Positions 11,318-23,095 of a stretch of 64,000 nucleotides of DNA are shown one piece after another. Origin of the DNA: Whitmania pigra (taxonomy: Eukaryota; Annelida; Clitellata; Hirudinida; Haemopidae); assembly GCA_021613335.1 (NCBI GenBank), contig JAJTWR010000344.1:310001-374000 (forward strand). Reading direction: 5' to 3'. Positions within the stretch are counted from its first letter, which is position 1, and the number at the start of each line of letters is the position of its first letter. The notes below the pieces were generated by a model. The model did not search any database. It had not been told where the DNA came from and saw only the letters and a program-made list of their open reading frames with translations. The position numbers and the translations under genes were made by a program.

Positions 11318-11949
11318 TACCCCCTTTAACGAAGGATCGTTTTTTTTTTTTACAGAAAAACAACTGAATCCTTCACTTCTCACAACTGAAGACAGTCCTG
11401 ATGATTGAAGCGACCCTTGCCTGAATTGAAGATATTCTTCCTGATCTCCTTCTTCATCTTCTCCCTGATCTTGTCTCTGGTAAGTAGCAATCAGATATGC
11501 CCTAAAAGAAATAAAAAGATAAAGGAAAGATTCTACATATTACACAGAAGATCTAATCTAACTTATCCTCAATACAAAATCTCTTAATCCATACCAGTAC
11601 TTAAGGATACTTTTACATATGGATATTTGGGATTCTGAATTGCCTTCACTGGTTTCGTTGTTATAATGTTTTGAACTACCCAGAAAAACATACTGAATAT
11701 AATTTTACAAAATAATTAATTATAAACTTAATTATGCGACATGTTTACAACATTACATCCTCCTTATATCTGTTCTCCGTGATATTGCTGTGTACCACTT
11801 TAATTTTTTATTTCGGCATCTTCTGTATACGGTAAACCACATCGTTTATTTTTTCACAACTCTATATGGTCCTTCCCAAACTTTTTGAAGTTTAGAATAT
11901 GGCATAAGTCTGTCGTACCTTGTTTTGGCTTGATTGCTACTAACATCAA

Positions 11950-12480
11950 TTTTTGTGTGAGCGTTACCTTATCAGCCACCTTCTTTTTTTTTATCATTTT
12001 TCATCACTTTTGTAATGTAACCTGCTCTTTCCACCATTTCGTCAGATTGAGGATGCAGTGTAATTGTTCTGGATTTATGAATTCCTAGGCTTCGGCATAG
12101 TTCTGGAAATATTTTAGATTTGAATTTCCTTCCTTGATCTGAGTGTAGTTCTAACGGTACCCCGAACCTACTAATCTAATTATTAACTAATGCGTCTGCA
12201 ACAGTTTCATCTTCCTGGTTTGGAAAAGCGAATGCTTCGGTCCATTTAATGAAACAATCTCCTATTACCAGTATGTACCGATTTCCATAATTTGATATGG
12301 GGTATTGGTCTAGCGACATTCAATGCTATTCTTTCAAAAGGCACTTTCACGTTGTAAGACCCTTTCGACTTTCTTTTAGGTCCCCTATTGGCTGCACAAT
12401 TATTACAATTTCTGCAACATTCTTTAACTTTTGTTATGTAACCAATACAACCTTTCCCTCACTTTTTTCATGGTTTTGTT
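11950..12480 (-). pseudogene. gypsy integrase core fragment
   Basis: Minus-strand fragments in changing frames read GDCFIKWTEAFAFPNQEDET, then ELHSDQGRKFKSKIFPELCR (second catalytic Asp), then LHPQSDEMVERAG (catalytic Glu). These are the standard gypsy integrase blocks. Several stops interrupt it. Confidence 0.75.
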
Positions 12481-12959
12481 AACTCAAAGTGTCCCCCTGA
12501 AGTACCATTGTGGAATTCAACACTCCAGTAATGCGAGATTTTGGAAGAATTATTTGCGAATAGTAGTTAGTACCATCCTCCTTTTCCCATTTCCTGTGTA
12601 AAGTTCACTCATCCATTACTAGGGAGTCCCATTGAGCCCAATGATTTAGTGACTTCCCCATGTTCGGCTATTAGGTTTGATTCCAATTTCCATCCATTGC
12701 ATTATCGGTGCCATTATCTTTGTCATTCAGTTCCTCTCGCAATCAACGTTCCGTCCAGGTTTCTGTGACTTTTTCTTGACACGAATTTGTTGGCAAGTTT
12801 CACCGCCTCTCCTTTCTGCATTATTGCAATGTTCGCATATAGGTTGGCATGAGCGTCGGGAGAGTGCGTCTGCAGTGCTCCTGGCCTTTTCGATGTTCGA
12901 TGCGATGTTCAAAACTGAGTTTTCATTCTTTCTATCCATCTCGCCATCTGCCCTTCCGG

Positions 12960-14903
12960 ATTTTTGAAACTTAAGAGCCACCTTAATGAGGCATGATCAG
13001 TCCTTAATAAAAATTGTTGGCCGAAAAGGTATTTTTTTAAATGTTTCATAGATTCCACTGCTAAAATTCTGTTCTGGTCACACAGTAATTCCGTTCTGTT
13101 TTGGTTAGCGAGCAGCTATAAAAAGCTATTGCTTTTTCTCCATTGTTTGAGAAAGAACTGCTCCAATTCCACTATTACTGGCGTCAGTGTCAAGAATAAA
13201 CGGATCCCCTGGAATTGGGTATGTCAGAACCGGTGCTGTTATCATTGCCTCTTTTAGAGCATCAAATGCTTCTTGGCAGCAATTGTTCCAAATAAATGAT
13301 TTGCCCATTTCAGTAAGCTCATTTAGAGTTCTGGCATTGTTTGAAAATTTTGCAACCCTTGGTAGTAAGAACAAAGTCCTAAAGAGCTTCGTAGCTCCTG
13401 AATATTTGTTGGAACAGACCAGCTTTTAACAACCTCAACTTTTTCAGGCTAGGTGCTGGGAGAGACTCAGATATTTTATTGATATTCATTGAATAGAGAA
13501 TTTCTTAAAGCTGAGTGTCATGTCTGTTTTCCTAATTCTATTGAATACTTCTCTGAAATTATCCAGGTGCTCTTTAAATGTTTTTCCCACAACGTCTAAA
13601 TAGACTAAGCAGGTCTTCCAGTTAAGTCCTTTTAAAATGTGTTCCATTAATCAAATATGGCGGGCGCATTACATGATCCAAATGGCATGACAGTAAACTG
13701 CCATAAATCCTCTCCAGTTCAGAAAGCTGTTTTCTCTTTGTCGTCAGGACACACTTGCCAATAATTAGTTTTAAGATCCAGGGTTGAAAACACTCGAGAT
13801 CCTGAGAGGCTGTCTAAAGTGTCGACAATTATGGGTATAGGGCAGGGGTCTCAAACACGCGGCCCGCGTGCCGCATGCGGCCCGCAAAGGCATTTCATGC
13901 GGCCCGCGACGATGAAGCAACTTGGTGAGGGCAATTTGGCCCATTTCTCAACTCTGAATTCCTTAGGCAAAGTTGAACCCAAATGCTTAAAAGAATATGC
14001 AGATTTGATGTTTGTGTTACTTCAACAGTTTGATGTGCGTTTTGCAGACTTTAAGTTACTAGAGCCACAATTTCAACTTTTTTCGACGCCGTTTGCTGTA
14101 GAAATTGACACTGTTGCAAATGGAATTGGTGGAACTCCAGTGTGATACTATCTTGAAGCAGAAATATGCAGAAGTAGGGATTCCCAAATTCTACACGTTT
14201 CTTTCACGAGAAAGATTTCCAATGTTACTCTCTGATACTGCAAGGATTCTTGCAATGTTTGGCAGTACATATGCATGTGAACAATTTTTCTCATGCATGA
14301 AAGTTAACAAGTCAGTACTGAGGTCACAGCTCACTAACTAACATTTGCAAGCAACACTGAGATTGGTTTCTTCTCACAAAATCAAGCCTAATATTGATGC
14401 CCTTGTTGACGCAAAACGCTGCCAGGTCAGCAGTCAGTACAGAAAGTGACTGAAACCTAAGTTAACCAAATACAGAATAAATACGCCTAAAACGATACAT
14501 AAATTGAATACATTACATTTGTAATAAATGGATTTTAGAAAGTTTGTAAAGCACTACGTTCTTATTACGTTGTCTTGTTTATTAACTTTTTATCATTTTA
14601 AACAAGTTCTGGCTATGCGGCCCTCGAGGAACTTTAGAAGTCATCACTTGGCCCTCGGAGCAATTTGAGTTTGAGACCCCTGGTATAGGGCAACTATCTT
14701 TTTGTGTGATCTCATTCAGCAGTCTGTAGTCGATCTGGATTACATTCATCCTTCTTTACGAGAACCACCGGTGAATTCCAAGGGCTGTTTGATGGTTCGA
14801 TGACTCCCTGCTCCTTCATTTCTTCTGTCATTCTTGTAGTTATGAAAAAAATATTAGTTAGTAAAAAATATGTTTTTCCGAACGATGTATCATATTCAGC
14901 CAT
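12960..14903 (-). pseudogene. gypsy reverse transcriptase and RNase H, split by a hAT
   Basis: On the minus strand, 14903-14712 carries the RT entry block EEMKEQGVIEPSNSPW then NSPVVLVKK. After the hAT insertion the palm block FSTLDLKTNYWQV appears (about 13790-13760). The catalytic box around 13600 reads YLDV, so the second Asp of Y-x-D-D is lost. RNase H at 13374-13126 has KSFIWNNCCQEAFDALKEA and DPFILDTDASNSGIGAVL. Frameshifts and stops occur throughout. The hAT removed none of the target sequence apart from duplicating 8 bp. Confidence 0.82.
13843..14682 (+). mobile_element. hAT element with perfect 8-bp target duplication, internally deleted
   Basis: The ends are CAGGGGTCTCAAAC and its complement GTTTGAGACCCCTG. 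The flanks carry GTATAGGG on both sides (13835-13842 and 14683-14690), a perfect 8-bp target duplication as hAT elements make. Two frames (about 13910-14145 and 14105-14341) encode the C-terminal part of a GTF2I-repeat/SCAN-type hAT transposase: ELQCDTILKQKYAEVGIPKF and LAMFGSTYACEQFFSCMK, the dimerisation block. At 840 bp it lacks most of the transposase and has one frameshift. Confidence 0.92.
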
Positions 14904-15192
14904 GATATCACGATATTCAGAGACTTTTTGGCTTTTTGGTATTCTTGCCCTTGAAGCGTTTTTTTAAGTCTTGCAAAATAGTTTTCACCGAGGGTCCGAT
15001 CGGAATATCATTGTTGTTTTTATCTCTGTCTATCTCCTTCGATCTCTATTGCGAGATCTAGCTTGTTCAAATTCTCTACCTGTTCTGATAGTTGTCTAAT
15101 AAGTTGATGTTGTTCTTTCTTGCATGCTTCAGTCCGCTTCACGTGTGAACCTTATTATTTTTCATTTTAGCAGATGCTCTGGCTGCTTCGAA

Positions 15193-16070
15193 TTACAAGG
15201 CAAAAGCCAGTGTTTCATGATTGACTTGTTTACGGTTAATTCTGACTGCCATTTTTAGTTCCCGTATTCCGTCAATAAAAACTGTATTCATAATTGTTTC
15301 TAGAAACTCAGTGGACTCAAGTGGATAGGCTAAATATGAAAGTTCTGACATCGGCCTCCAACTCATGAAGAGATTCACCAGGCTTTAGTACTCTGTCCAT
15401 CATCTCGCTGCAAAATACCTCTCTCAAGAGCATGTTACCAATTCTTTTCCATAGTCTCTATTAACTTTGAGTAATCCCGATATTCCAACATAATTTGCAG
15501 GAGATCCGCCGCCGCCTTTCCTTGGAGGGTCATGATCAGTTTTGTTAATTTTTCCTTCTCTGACCAATTATTATGTTTCATCAACTGTTTCGAACTGATG
15601 CTTATATACCATCTATGGTACCTGACAATCGAATGTCGAAGGTGGTATTCTTTTTGATCTGTCGGTAGTTTGGTCTTATCTCTGTAGGTTAGTTTTGAGA
15701 TTTCCCCTGTGCTACTTCCAACTGTTTGGCTATCAAGAGATTAATTTCTGCTTGCAAACGTTCTATCTTTTCTTCCATCTTGATTCTTAGATTGCTTATG
15801 AATTCCATTTCTCTATAGAATGGATCAGCAAATATGTAAGCCTCTGGATCTTGACTCTCTTTATTATCCACAATTGCAGGCGATTCTTCCTTGGACACTT
15901 TAGCCTTTTAAATCCATTTGCCTCAACGGTGCATAATAAAGCTAAAATTAGCTCGACCCCCTTTCTGCAAGCTATATCAGGAACCGGAATACGATCCGCT
16001 ATTGTGAATTTATTAAAATGTCTAAAGACGTACTTCTTTCGCACCTCTCGGACCCTTCAAAACACAAACT
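15193..16070 (-). pseudogene. probable gypsy gag region
   Basis: Short minus-strand frames with coiled-coil-like composition (15898-15689: REMEFISNLRIKMEEKIERL) lie upstream of the RT in the correct order. No zinc knuckle is seen. The assignment rests on position and composition only. Confidence 0.45.
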
Positions 16071-16074
16071 AAAG

Positions 16075-16500
16075 TATTCACAATGGGACTTTTGGAAAGC
16101 ACGATTACGTCTTGCTTGTTCAACACGTCACTTATTTGTTTTGACATTTGTGTGGAATAATATAGGCTTTCAGCCTTTTAGGAAAAAAATCGGATAAAAT
16201 TTTGATTTCATGAAACATTATGGGACAGAGTCCCATGGAATATGAAAATAATTGATCAATTATTATGAACAACTAATCAATCTGTTCAGTAGAAAGACGT
16301 TCTAAACGTTATTTTAATATGTTGATAATATTCTATTGACCCAAATCCATGATCATTCTCTCAAATGACAGAACAATTGTTTCTATTCCTTTATTCTGTT
16401 TTTTTTTCGCTAGTTTGAATATCATGTTTATCAAACTCTTAAAAACAGAAACGATTTCACTGATCCGCCCTTCAGACTTTTCTTCGTTGCTTCCTTTCCT
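16075..16500. other. unassigned AT-rich spacer
   Basis: No frame or repeat that I can identify. It separates the gypsy remnant from a GC-richer non-LTR fragment. Confidence 0.4.
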
Positions 16501-16503
16501 CGA

Positions 16504-17040
16504 CTATTGTCCTTGGCAAGCTACTTGGACACACTTGAAGCTGTGACTCCTGCCAGTGTTGTACAGCGTTTTACCTAACTGGAACTTAGTACGCTGTCTC
16601 AATGCCCCACACCCGCAATTTGATTTTGTTTGATGGACCTCCTTGCGACACGTACATCTTCTACCTGGCACGCCATTGTACTGGGCGTTATTTGGTAATC
16701 CTTGACTCCGTTGATGGTCCGTCATTGTTTCCCTCCTTTCGGCTGGGACCATGGGGCATAGATCATTTGTTGTCGTTGTAGCATTGGATTTTTTTTTCGC
16801 TGACATTGGAACTAACCCACTTGCGACCAGTCTTTCTTGGTTGCCACTCGGGCCACATGACCTTTGAGTCTTCTTTCATTTTCGGAGGCGAGCCGCATCC
16901 GGTGATAAGCCGGATGTCACTGTCAGATTGGTCTTGCTGAACTTTTACAGCCGGCTTTGAGAGGCACTCGTTGCCCTTGTTATGTCGATCGCCTCCACCC
17001 AGTTTGCCTACAGCGGTCATGAAATTTTTGAATGGCTTCT
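16504..17040 (-). mobile_element. non-LTR retrotransposon fragment (ORF1-like 5' region)
   Basis: The minus-strand frames read QDQSDSDIRLITGCGSPPKM (17020-16763) and then a cysteine/basic block (GRRCTCRKEVHQTKSNCGCG, 16806-16504). The first block recurs at about 22740-22830 (QQDQTDRDIRLITGCGPPPE) and, in part, at 51540-51690. The nucleotide block CACGTACATCTTCTACCTGG recurs near 52085. A shared coding block at three loci, one of them next to an RT, identifies a non-LTR family. Confidence 0.6.
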
Positions 17041-17044
17041 TCAG

Positions 17045-17394
17045 GTCTCCTAGATAGAATGATTTGTGGCTCGCGGGTGCATTTCATTAGATTTCGATTA
17101 TTTGTTTAATCTGGACTATTAAACTATGGAGGTAATTAGGACTAGTTTAATCAACTGGCAGGTGTATTGACCATCTTTCGTGAATATCGATTGGCATATG
17201 TCTTAGCAGATCTTGATATTATTGCTCATCGATCTGATTAAACTGATCCAACGTGTTTAAATTTTGGTTTAATGTTTCATGCTGATAATGATGTTTTTGA
17301 TGACTGACGGTTTCCTGCTGTGTTTAGTCGAAGATTTTATCTCGTAAATAAAGCTTTAGTTTCAATTCATTGCTTCTGGTAAAGAACTGGATAT
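17045..17394 (+). repeat. gypsy LTR, plus orientation, same family as 10910-11317
   Basis: It shares blocks in the same order with the minus-strand LTR (GATTTGTGGCTCGCG, TTTAATCAACTGGCAG, TTTCGTGAATAT, GATGACTGACGGTTT, GTAAATAAAG). It is followed at 17395 by TGGTGGCGGCAGCC, which resembles a primer-binding region. Its 5' end is truncated and no pol follows; Tc1 sequence starts within 50 bases. Confidence 0.65.
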
Positions 17395-17429
17395 TGGTGG
17401 CGGCAGCCGTATTACCTGTTACGGGCTTG

Positions 17430-18556
17430 GAATGAAGATTTTCGAGGACATTTTTGGTGGCTCTGGTGGTATCCGAAAGGTAGCCAGTGTGCTCAGTAGT
17501 TTCAATCAGGACTGGTGATATCCGAAGAAAAGCTCAACTGGATCAAACATCAGAAGAAACGACGTCAGGACCATCATCAGGTGTAAACAGCTAAAAGATA
17601 AGCTGGAATTGGATGTTCATGTTAGGACAGTCTGCAATTATCTTAATTCAAGTGGACAGCAGAGATACGAAATACGAAAGCGAACTCTAGCGTCGAAAGT
17701 CCTTCACAAGAAAAAGCGACTCCTCTGGGCCAAAGAGATGGTCAACTACAATGAACGCGTAAAGGGATACACAGATGAAAAAAATTCAACCTTGATGGGC
17801 CAGATGGCTATAAATACTACTGGTACTACTCTCAAAAAAGAAAGCGATGTTTTTTATATCAGAAAACATGGAGGAGGTTCTGTCTGGATGGTCTGGGGAT
17901 TTCAGCATTTGGGAGGACTGAACTGGTACTTTTGAGAGAGGCAGGACTCTCAGAAGTACTTCAAAATGCTCAAGGATCATCTCCTTCCTTTTGCTTAAAC
18001 AAAACAACATGAATTTAAGCAAGATAATGCTCCTATTCATGTTTCCAAGGCAGCCAGAGCCTTTTTCCAGAAGTCCAACATGCAAGAGACGGACTGGCCT
18101 GCATGTTCACCCGACTTGAAAATGTCTGGGGCTTTCTTATGGCAATAGACAGCAATATAACACAGAAAATGAATTGAAAGAAGCGAATTGGAGCCCCTGG
18201 AAAAATTTGGATGAAAAAGTCATCAAAAAACCTCCATGAAAAATAGGTGCATAGATGTTATTTCTAAGAAAGGAGGAATAACATCTTATTGAAACAATAT
18301 TTCATTTAGTTTTAAATAAAAATTTTTGCCAAAATACTGAAATTCATTAGTTTTTTTGTAACCTGTCGTAACAATATTTCTATGCATTTTTGTGGGATTT
18401 GCGCTTAATTCTTGATCAAAGTGAAAAAAAATATACGAGTTATATTCTTTAAGGATATTATACAGTTCTTCTAAATTTGAGCTTCGTACGATACTTTAAA
18501 CTTAAGTTATTACAACAAATGGGGACTGTCGTAACATTTTTTCTAGCACTGTACCA
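17430..18556 (+). mobile_element. Tc1-like transposon, decayed
   Basis: 17609-17935 encodes Tc1 transposase blocks: SKVLHKKKRLLWAKEMVN, DEKNSTLMG (where the catalytic aspartate region is expected), and KHGGGSVWMVWGF. Near 18010-18110 a different frame gives DNAPIHVSKAARAFF (second Asp block) and ACSPDLK. The right end is TCTAGCACTG followed by TA. The same 3' segment (18370-18556) recurs at 48385-48490. Stops and frame changes make it inactive. Confidence 0.85.
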
Positions 18557-18960
18557 CATATGGCAATTAGTAAAATAATTAAGATACATTATTGTGGGCG
18601 TTATTATAATCAACCTAGCACCGAAAGTAAGAGCTCTGTTTGCGATAGTTCCCAATCTTATTGAAAGTCATTATAATGCCGCTAAATTGATAGAGTCTAT
18701 TTCTCAATATAATATCATCGATTGCAGTTTGTATAATATTTCCGAAGAGAACACTTCATGTAGTGAGGCTGTCTGTCCCATGTTGTTTCTGATTTTAGTG
18801 GAGGGGGAGAGAGAACTACAACAAGTGCATCGAGAGATTTGGGCTCGTGCCCCTCAAACGACCCCAGAAAATGAAGAATTCCAGGCGAAGACTGTAATGT
18901 TTTCGTTATTTCAATTTCAACGGTTTAAACCCAATGTCAATAACAGCTAATCAAAACAGT
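18557..18960. other. unassigned region with a 118-residue open frame
   Basis: 18594-18950 (plus) is open but I recognise no domain and there is no splice or promoter evidence. It lies between a Tc1 end and a gypsy 3' end, so it may be transposon-derived. Confidence 0.3.
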
Positions 18961-18967
18961 TCAGAAC

Positions 18968-19762
18968 TCAAGATGGCGACGACATACACCAGCCTAACGA
19001 CTGGCCCTGATGACGTATTCTAACTGTTTCTCCTGGCTGCAGTTCTGGTAGGCTCCTCTGTCGTAGTACATCTTCTGCTTTTTTCTGCAAGTTTTTTAGT
19101 TGTTTCTGGCCATTAACTGCTTGGGGAGACTTTGGAGCTTGCAGTTTAGTTCGAAGAAGTCGACTCTGAGCTGGACTGAAGGTACTTCCAGTGATTGGAG
19201 AGGTACGGTATTGCAAAAGACCTATATGAGCGTCTGTTCCTCCTTCATGAGCCTTCTTTAATAGCTTCTTCACTGTCTGAATTACTCTTTCTGCTTGGCC
19301 ATTGCTTTGGGCATAGTTGGGACTTGAAGTGACTAGTTGAAAATTCCACTCGGCAGCAAATTTTTTCATGACTATGCTCGAAATAGGCATGTTGTCAGCC
19401 ATGACGATTTCGGGAATTCCATGACGAGCAAAAACTTCCTTCAGTTGATCCATCACAGAGATTGCCGTTTTTCCTTTCAAGAGACCCACTTCCGGATATT
19501 TGGAGTAATAGTCAACCACAATTAGGTAGTCTTTGCCATCTAGAGAAAAAATATCAACTCCAACTTTTTCCAAATGTCGATCTGGAATGGGGTGTGGGAT
19601 CAAGGGCTCTTTAGGTTGCATATTCCTATATTTACTACAGATACTGCACCTTTTCACTAATTGCTCAATGTCACGCGACATATTTGGCCAAAATAGTGCA
19701 GACCTTGCCATTGCCTTGCATTTCTTAATCCCTAGATGACCTTCGTGAATCCTTCTAAGCAT
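18968..19762 (-). pseudogene. gypsy integrase, nearly intact domain
   Basis: A 264-residue frame. The zinc-binding domain has H-x-x-H-like EGHLGIKKCKAMA and CSICSKYRNMQP. The catalytic core is complete: GVDIFSLDGKDYLIVVDYYS (first Asp), IPEIVMADN (second Asp), SNGQAERVIQTVKK (Glu). The frame ends in LQPGETVRIRHQG, the start of the C-terminal domain. It is isolated from an intact pol, so the element cannot work although this domain is open. Confidence 0.85.
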
Positions 19763-20072
19763 ATTCTAACTCTCTAACTAAGTTTCGAAGGAACTATTAT
19801 CCGGTCAAGGTAGAATAAGATACCCTCGGCTTCGTAGATCTCTGCAAGAAAATTCTGGTAATCATGCAGTTGTTTGACAAGTTGGTTTTACTTCAGCATC
19901 ACAGCATAGCAAGACGTAGCTTTGTTAGCTCTGGGTCACAACTGGTTGCTTCCTTAAAGACGTCTAGCATGCGTAGACTTACTGGGGTATTGTGAAGCAC
20001 TGAATGTATTGTAACATTAATGTCTTCTTCAACTTCAATCTCTGAGGGAGTCTGGGGAATCTAAGGTAAGCG

Positions 20073-20535
20073 CTAGACAACAAACATGAGCTTGCCTGGT
20101 GTATAGACCACTTTGAGGTTGAACTTAAGTAATCTGAGCAACATTCTCTGAAGTCGTGAAGTGGTTGCTGCTATGGGCTTGCGAAAAATTGCTTCCAGTG
20201 GGCGATGATCACTCTGGATATTGGATATGGTCAGTTGTCCATAGATAAATTGGTAAAATTTTTCACAAGCAAAGACTATTGCTAATAGCTCCTCAATTTG
20301 AGCATAGCGGGTTTCTGCATCTGTTAGAGCTCTTGAAGCATATGCTATCGGTTGTCCTTCTTGAAAAAGACAAGACCCTAATCCTGATGAAGAGGCGTCA
20401 GTTTGGAGTAATAGTCTGCTTGGTAGGATCAAAAAATCTCAATGTTGGGGCTTTTAATATGCTGTCTTTCAATGCTTCAAATGCTTTTCTGTGTTGAGCT
20501 GCCCAGGTCCACGTCATGCCTTCTTTCATCAGCAA
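20073..20535 (-). pseudogene. gypsy RNase H fragment
   Basis: LLQTDASSSGLGSCLFQEGQ and PIAYASRALTDAETRYAQIE are RNase H blocks, followed by LLAIVFACEKFYQFIYG and IQSDHRPLEAIFRKP. Upstream in another frame is TWTWAAQHRKAFEALKDSI. The stretch to the integrase (19763-20072) is coding-like but broken. Confidence 0.85.
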
Positions 20536-20540
20536 AAGAT

Positions 20541-20939
20541 GTTCCAAGACACAATATCTGCTGCATCTCATTCAGAGAGCGTGGTCGTTGATGATGAGTG
20601 GAAAAAGGCAGTAGTGCGTCTGCATTCCAAAAGCAAGCCACTGCTCAGATCTGGAAGGAAACTCCGAGCGCATAATGAAATGACGAATCAGTTGCTGAGC
20701 TGATGTTCGAGGAAGTGAGAGATGGATGAAACTACCTACCATAGTGATTAGATAATGGTCCCAGGGGAAGCTCATCAGTCAAAGCCGCTATGATAGAAAA
20801 GAAGCCGAAAAGTGGAACAGGACCGAGTCACCAAGGCACTTCAGTCACAGCAGCGTCAGTGGATAACTTGGGAACACGACCCACCAAAACATTGAAATGG
20901 TACTAGCAATTGAAGCAACTATTTTTTTATTCCATTGAT
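20541..20939. other. unassigned stretch between gypsy and Helitron fragments
   Basis: Somewhat GC-richer than its surroundings, with open but unrecognised short frames on both strands. It is probably transposon-derived. Confidence 0.35.
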
Positions 20940-21085
20940 ACCCTCATTACCATGGATATTCCTTTTAACGTCAAAAGATTGCAATTTCCATTAAGACTTG
21001 CATTTTCGATAACTATAAATAAATCGCAGGGGCAATCTAATAAATATTATGGAGCGGACTTGAGATCTCCGTGTTTTTATTTAAA
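20940..21085 (+). pseudogene. Helitron PIF1-type helicase C-terminal fragment
   Basis: [20 protein letters not shown] followed by a GADLRSPCF block is the last helicase motif of Helitron/PIF1 proteins ([20 protein letters not shown]). Nothing else of the protein is present here. A second, separate Helitron piece lies at 62270-62790. Confidence 0.85.
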
Positions 21086-21419
21086 TTATATCACAGGCTT
21101 TTTATTGTTTTTTGTAAAAGCTTTAGACAATATTTTTAATTTTAAATAGCTTATGGCGTTAATGCATAAAGAACTTCCGATATATGCTTTCAAAGCATGT
21201 CACAAAACAGTTTGTTCACATTGTCCAGATCATGAATTTGTGACGTCAACTTGAATTTAACTTAAAGTAATTGGTGGCAACTATAAAAAACATATAGGGG
21301 GTTATACTATTTTATGTATTTTCGACATAATTTTTCAAGTACTTGTTATTCATAATTATATTTGGTGGTAGAGTTTGTGCGACATTGTTTTTTCTGGTGG
21401 TTCAGATAGAGATTTAGTT

Positions 21420-21950
21420 GGTACTGTTTAACAGTTTAGTCGTCAAACATCATGGACTTTAGCAAAGTCTCTTAATGGTCCTGCAACAATGAAGCTGTCC
21501 CAGAGCATGGTACATCTGCATAACTTCAGTTTCTGCTTCAAGAATTGATCTCAATTTATTTAAAAAACCTTATTTCTTTTAATAGGCTTTTTGCCTCTTT
21601 GATGAAAAGAATCCGTCCCGTATCGTTTGAAAACAATTTTTCGCGTGGTATTGTCACTTTTTTGAAGATCATTGTTTTTAACTTTATGCCAGCCGCAGAG
21701 CATGCAAGTACGACAGTGAAACAGTGACCAGTTGTAATTGCCTCAATTCAACTGTTCTTGTATCGTGAATGTCAAAAGCCATTGGAACTTCATCCATATT
21801 AATGACATCGGTGTCATTAACATATCTCGGGCCAATCTCCTCTGCTAGAAAGCTGCAAAAATCATGTATTTTAAATTGCCAATCGTCATGAAGCCGTTGT
21901 CCAACAATCGTTCTGGTCTTCACTGACACTCCTTATGAATTTTGAGATCC
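21420..21950 (-). pseudogene. pogo/Tigger-like transposase fragment
   Basis: The minus-strand frame at 21929-21684 reads SVKTRTIVGQRLHDDWQFKI, then VINMDEVPMAFDI, the first catalytic Asp block of pogo-type (DDE_1) transposases. Downstream, in shifted frames, IKLKTMIFKK and LWDSFI (second Asp block) can be recognised. The DNA-binding half and termini are missing. Confidence 0.82.
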
Positions 21951-22295
21951 ATGAGGGCCCCGCCTTGAAATCGTTAATTTCGCTCTCATAAACTAACATC
22001 CTGGCTTTTTGCGTAATTTATCAATGTTACTTATATAGTTTGAACTTTCATGATTAAATAATAAAACAAATTTGATTAAAATGTTTAGTTACGTGATTAT
22101 TTATGAAATATCTTTAGCCAAATAAAAAAATGCGTCTATTGGTGCAGGTTATAATTGTTTGCGTGTTTTAAAAGTGATTTTATACACAAATTTGGAAAAA
22201 AACAGCACAATTCTCTGCAGAAAGTTCGGAATATTCCAAAAGGACCCACAGCCAAAAAACAACTGAAACACGAAACTGCGGCAAGTTTGTACGAC
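21951..22295. other. no feature seen
   Basis: AT-rich sequence without supported frames. Confidence 0.4.
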
Positions 22296-22910
22296 TCTGT
22301 CGATGGATATGAATGATCCACCGAACGACGGGGCAAAACCATTGGCCGAGAGACGCGGTGTTGTCGGGAGAAATGGGCCGACCGCGGACTCGCGAAGCAA
22401 CATGAACTGCGGTCCAAACCGCGGCTTCGGAAAGGCCCGCGGTCGAGTCCCGAAAATTTCTATCTCCGGCTGCCGCTACAAAGAAATTATAAGGCCCAGT
22501 TTGCATATACTAAGGCGGTGTGAAGAAGCCACTGAGAGCTTGCATGACCGCTGTAGGCAAACTGGGGTGGAGGCGATCGACATAACAAGGCCAATGAGAG
22601 CCCCGCATAGTCGAAGTTTGCAGGCGACAAACAGACAGCATGCGACATGAAGGAGCCATTGAGAGCTTTCGCAGTTGCTCCAGTCCAGGCAGCAGTGACC
22701 GGCATAACAAGGCCAACGAGTGCCTCTCAAAGCCGGCGGTAAGAGTTGGGTCCAGCAAGACCAAACCGACAGGGACATCCGGCTGATCACCGGATGCGGC
22801 CCGCCCCCCGAAAACGTAAGGAGACTCAAAGGGCCGAAACGTTTGAAGACGGGGGAAACTCCTCTGAGGATCCCTGTCGGAGCTCCAAGGCGGAGTATTT
22901 AGTAACTAGT
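22296..22910 (+). mobile_element. GC-rich non-LTR retrotransposon fragment with internal repeats
   Basis: A clearly GC-richer island. 22740-22905 encodes QQDQTDRDIRLITGCGPPPE followed by a TPLRIPVGAPRR block and matches the fragments at 16.8-17.0 kb and 51.55-51.69 kb, including GGAGCTCCAAGGCGGAG. 22535-22735 contains two diverged units that each include GACCG...CATAACAAGGCCAA, i.e. a short tandem duplication. No RT is attached. Confidence 0.6.
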
Positions 22911-22919
22911 AACAAATTA

Positions 22920-23095
22920 CGATCAAAATTAAAAATCTGGCCGGTGCGATTTCAAGAGGAATATTTGATGATTATTTTGTGTAATTGAAGTTGTCGAATT
23001 TTTGTTTCTGTTGTTTTTCGGAAAAGTCGAGGTTAAATTACTCAAATTTAAAAAAAAATATTTAAAAATCTGGACAGTGCGATTTTAAAATTAAT
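22920..23095 (+). repeat. short direct repeat pair
   Basis: AAAAATCTGGCCGGTGCGAT at about 22930 recurs as AAAAATCTGGACAGTGCGAT at about 23065, each followed by a TGTGTAATT block about 55 bases on. A diverged duplication of roughly 137 bp. Confidence 0.5.

Larger units (their letters stand above)
10910..16070 (-). mobile_element. minus-strand Ty3/gypsy element, 3' LTR present, 5' part lost
   Basis: Reading the minus strand from 16070 down: gag-like coding, RT start, RT palm, RNase H, integrase, a purine tract at about 11318-11330, then an LTR. That is the gypsy order. A hAT element (13843-14682) interrupts the RT. All domains carry stops or frameshifts. No matching 5' LTR is seen upstream in the same orientation, but an LTR of the same family lies at 17045-17394 on the plus strand. 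Confidence 0.8.
18968..20540 (-). mobile_element. second minus-strand gypsy fragment (RNase H to integrase)
   Basis: Reading from 20540 down the minus strand: RT/RNase H junction, RNase H, linker, integrase. Upstream RT, gag and both LTRs are missing. It is in better condition than the 10.9-16 kb gypsy. Confidence 0.82.

Noticed and set aside
12677..12967. 96-residue plus-strand frame
   Set aside because: It is antisense to the gypsy RNase H/integrase linker.
22136..22506. Several overlapping open frames of 84-108 residues around 22.1-22.8 kb on the minus strand
   Set aside because: They arise from the GC-rich non-LTR fragment; several frames are open at once and none shows a domain. The plus-strand peptide shared with other copies is the likely real frame.
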